From the NCBI GenBank assembly GCA_945896765.1, contig CAMDEL010000107.1, forward strand, positions 1-5,875: a stretch of 5,875 nucleotides of DNA, written 5' to 3'. Positions 4,950 through 5,875 of this stretch are shown piece by piece. Within the stretch, counting starts at the first letter, position 1; every line of letters starts with the position of its first letter. Origin of the DNA: Singulisphaera sp. GP187. Lineage in GTDB: Bacteria > Planctomycetota > Phycisphaerae > Phycisphaerales > SM1A02. A program made the translations under genes and the position numbers. The notes under the pieces are model-generated. The model was not told the DNA's origin, searched no databases, and was given only the letters and a program-made list of their open reading frames with translations.

Positions 4950-5875
4950 TCCAGTTCAGATGGTGTCAGAGCCAAGTCACGCTCTGATATGACAAGAAGT
5001 TTGCATGACAGTTTTCGCACATTCACTGGCAACAACGCAAGCAGAACTTTCAGCTTGGCGAGATATGCGAAGCGGAGCAAGACAAGACTGATCGAACAAT
5101 ACAATGAGAATGTCAACGCGAATTCGATGATCGCTTGAGTTCGAAAGGCATCGGCTTGGTAGTCGAGACGGTTCAGGAGGCTTGATACCACGCCTTCGGT
5201 GGCGATGACGGCAAGCAAGGCGTAGAGAGGAGTGGCGAAGAGTTCAAAGGTGTACATTTCACGATCAACCTGGAATGTCGAGAGCACGCGTCGAATTTGG
5301 ATGTAAGCGCTGATCGATCCCAGCGACCCAACGCCTACAACAAGCGCAAGGGCAATGGATGAATCACGAAGATCATAGAACTTGATTACAAGAATTGCTA
5401 TGACAACTCCAGCGACTTTGGATAGAGCGCGCCATAAAAGCAGAGTGAGATAGAGTTTCCATCGGCGCAAGCCGACGAGAGGTCCCTCAAGAACTGCTTG
5501 CACAGTCGGGTAGACCAGAAAGAGCGATGTGAATAGGACGGGCCAAATGCTGTCCTGCCATTTCTCGCCCCATAAGATTTTTTCCAAGCTTGGGTAGATC
5601 GCTGCGATTCCAAGAACAAAAAGAGGAACAAAAATAATACTAGAAGTAAATGCCGATGTAATATTCTTTTTCTCAAGGTAGGGGTTGTCTCTGGCTCGCG
5701 CAGCGTACGGAGCAAGCACACTTGACAGAGTCCCTGAAATGAGCCGAATAGGTTGAGCAGCAAGCGTGACAGAAAAGTAGTAAACCCCGAGGCTTGCAAG
5801 TGGAACAAAGAGACTCGCAATAAACGAATCAATCTGATCGGTCAGTGTGATCAAGACGCTCAAAAGAAACGGAAA
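4940..5875 (-). CDS. Polysaccharide/oligosaccharide flippase, Wzx-like MOP superfamily (N-terminus beyond window)
   Basis: The minus-strand frame runs from the window edge to a TAA at 4942-4940, giving the last 311 residues. It is strongly hydrophobic with about eight membrane segments. It opens with a sequence like the second half of Wzx-type flippases: TDQIDSF (visible residues 12-18), then a hydrophobic segment with LGVYYFSV, as in the common 'IDRLLLG...LGVYSVA' pattern. Such proteins move lipid-linked glycan units across the inner membrane for exopolysaccharide, capsule or O-antigen assembly. Family members are usually 420-500 residues, so roughly the first 150-200 residues should lie to the right of the window. 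A TTG at 5863 could be read as a start, but the frame is open upstream with family-like sequence, so it is internal. Substrate cannot be deduced. Adjacent surface-glycan genes would be expected further right; none is visible here. Confidence 0.87.
   Translation of the reverse strand, partial: FPFLLSVLITLTDQIDSFIASLFVPLASLGVYYFSVTLAAQPIRLISGTLSSVLAPYAARARDNPYLEKKNITSAFTSSIIFVPLFVLGIAAIYPSLEKILWGEKWQDSIWPVLFTSLFLVYPTVQAVLEGPLVGLRRWKLYLTLLLWRALSKVAGVVIAILVIKFYDLRDSSIALALVVGVGSLGSISAYIQIRRVLSTFQVDREMYTFELFATPLYALLAVIATEGVVSSLLNRLDYQADAFRTQAIIEFALTFSLYCSISLVLLRFAYLAKLKVLLALLPVNVRKLSCKLLVISERDLALTPSELENE

Noticed and set aside
5398..5832. Second minus-strand frame of 144 codons overlapping the flippase
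   Set aside because: It is the same-strand shadow in another frame. Low-complexity Leu/Phe runs reflect the hydrophobic codons of the flippase.
1..5875. Search for CRISPR arrays, insertion sequences, tRNA genes, phage or toxin-antitoxin/defence genes
   Set aside because: All gaps are under 170 bases, no regularly spaced long repeats, terminal inverted repeats, transposase motifs or cloverleaf-like sequences are visible, and the genes are ordinary metabolic and envelope functions.

Overview
The window looks like chromosomal DNA from a planctomycete-type bacterium, probably of the class Phycisphaerae. Two lineage-flavoured signatures support this. One is a pseudopilin-like protein ending in an exact H-X9-DG motif. 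The other is a secreted protein whose tail is a PEP-CTERM-like sorting signal in the 'VPAPG + hydrophobic stretch + RRRR' form that I associate with this group. Weak or absent Shine-Dalgarno sites on some genes also fit. The taxonomic call is an inference from these features, not a database result.

Layout, left to right. (1) 1-405, + strand: the 3' end of a prepilin-like H-X9-DG protein that starts outside the window. (2) 406-570: a 165-base intergenic region with four TTCAC direct repeats at 10-11 base spacing, a possible promoter, an 11-bp hairpin and two Shine-Dalgarno candidates. (3) 571-1356, +: an exported protein with a PEP-CTERM-like tail. (4) 1357-1508: two consecutive hairpins, the second a good intrinsic terminator. 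(5) 1509-2915, +: fumC, the class II fumarate hydratase of the TCA cycle. (6) 2916-3062: a 147-base gap with overlapping inverted repeats and no clear terminator. (7) 3063-4067, +: a membrane acyl-CoA/fatty acid desaturase with all its histidine boxes. (8) 4072-4920, +: trhO, a rhodanese-family tRNA U34 hydroxylase, four bases after the desaturase stop and probably in the same operon. (9) 4940-5875, - strand: the C-terminal two thirds of a polysaccharide/lipid-linked oligosaccharide flippase, convergent with trhO and open at the right edge of the window.

The core (fumC, desaturase, trhO) is housekeeping metabolism. The desaturase and TrhO reactions both use molecular oxygen and class II fumarase is oxygen-stable, so the block fits an aerobic cell. 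The flanks concern the cell surface: pseudopilin, sorted exported protein, and glycan export. I found no mobile element, CRISPR array, tRNA/rRNA gene, or convincing new multi-gene system. The most interesting unexplained signal is the helically phased TTCAC repeat array upstream of the PEP-CTERM-like gene.
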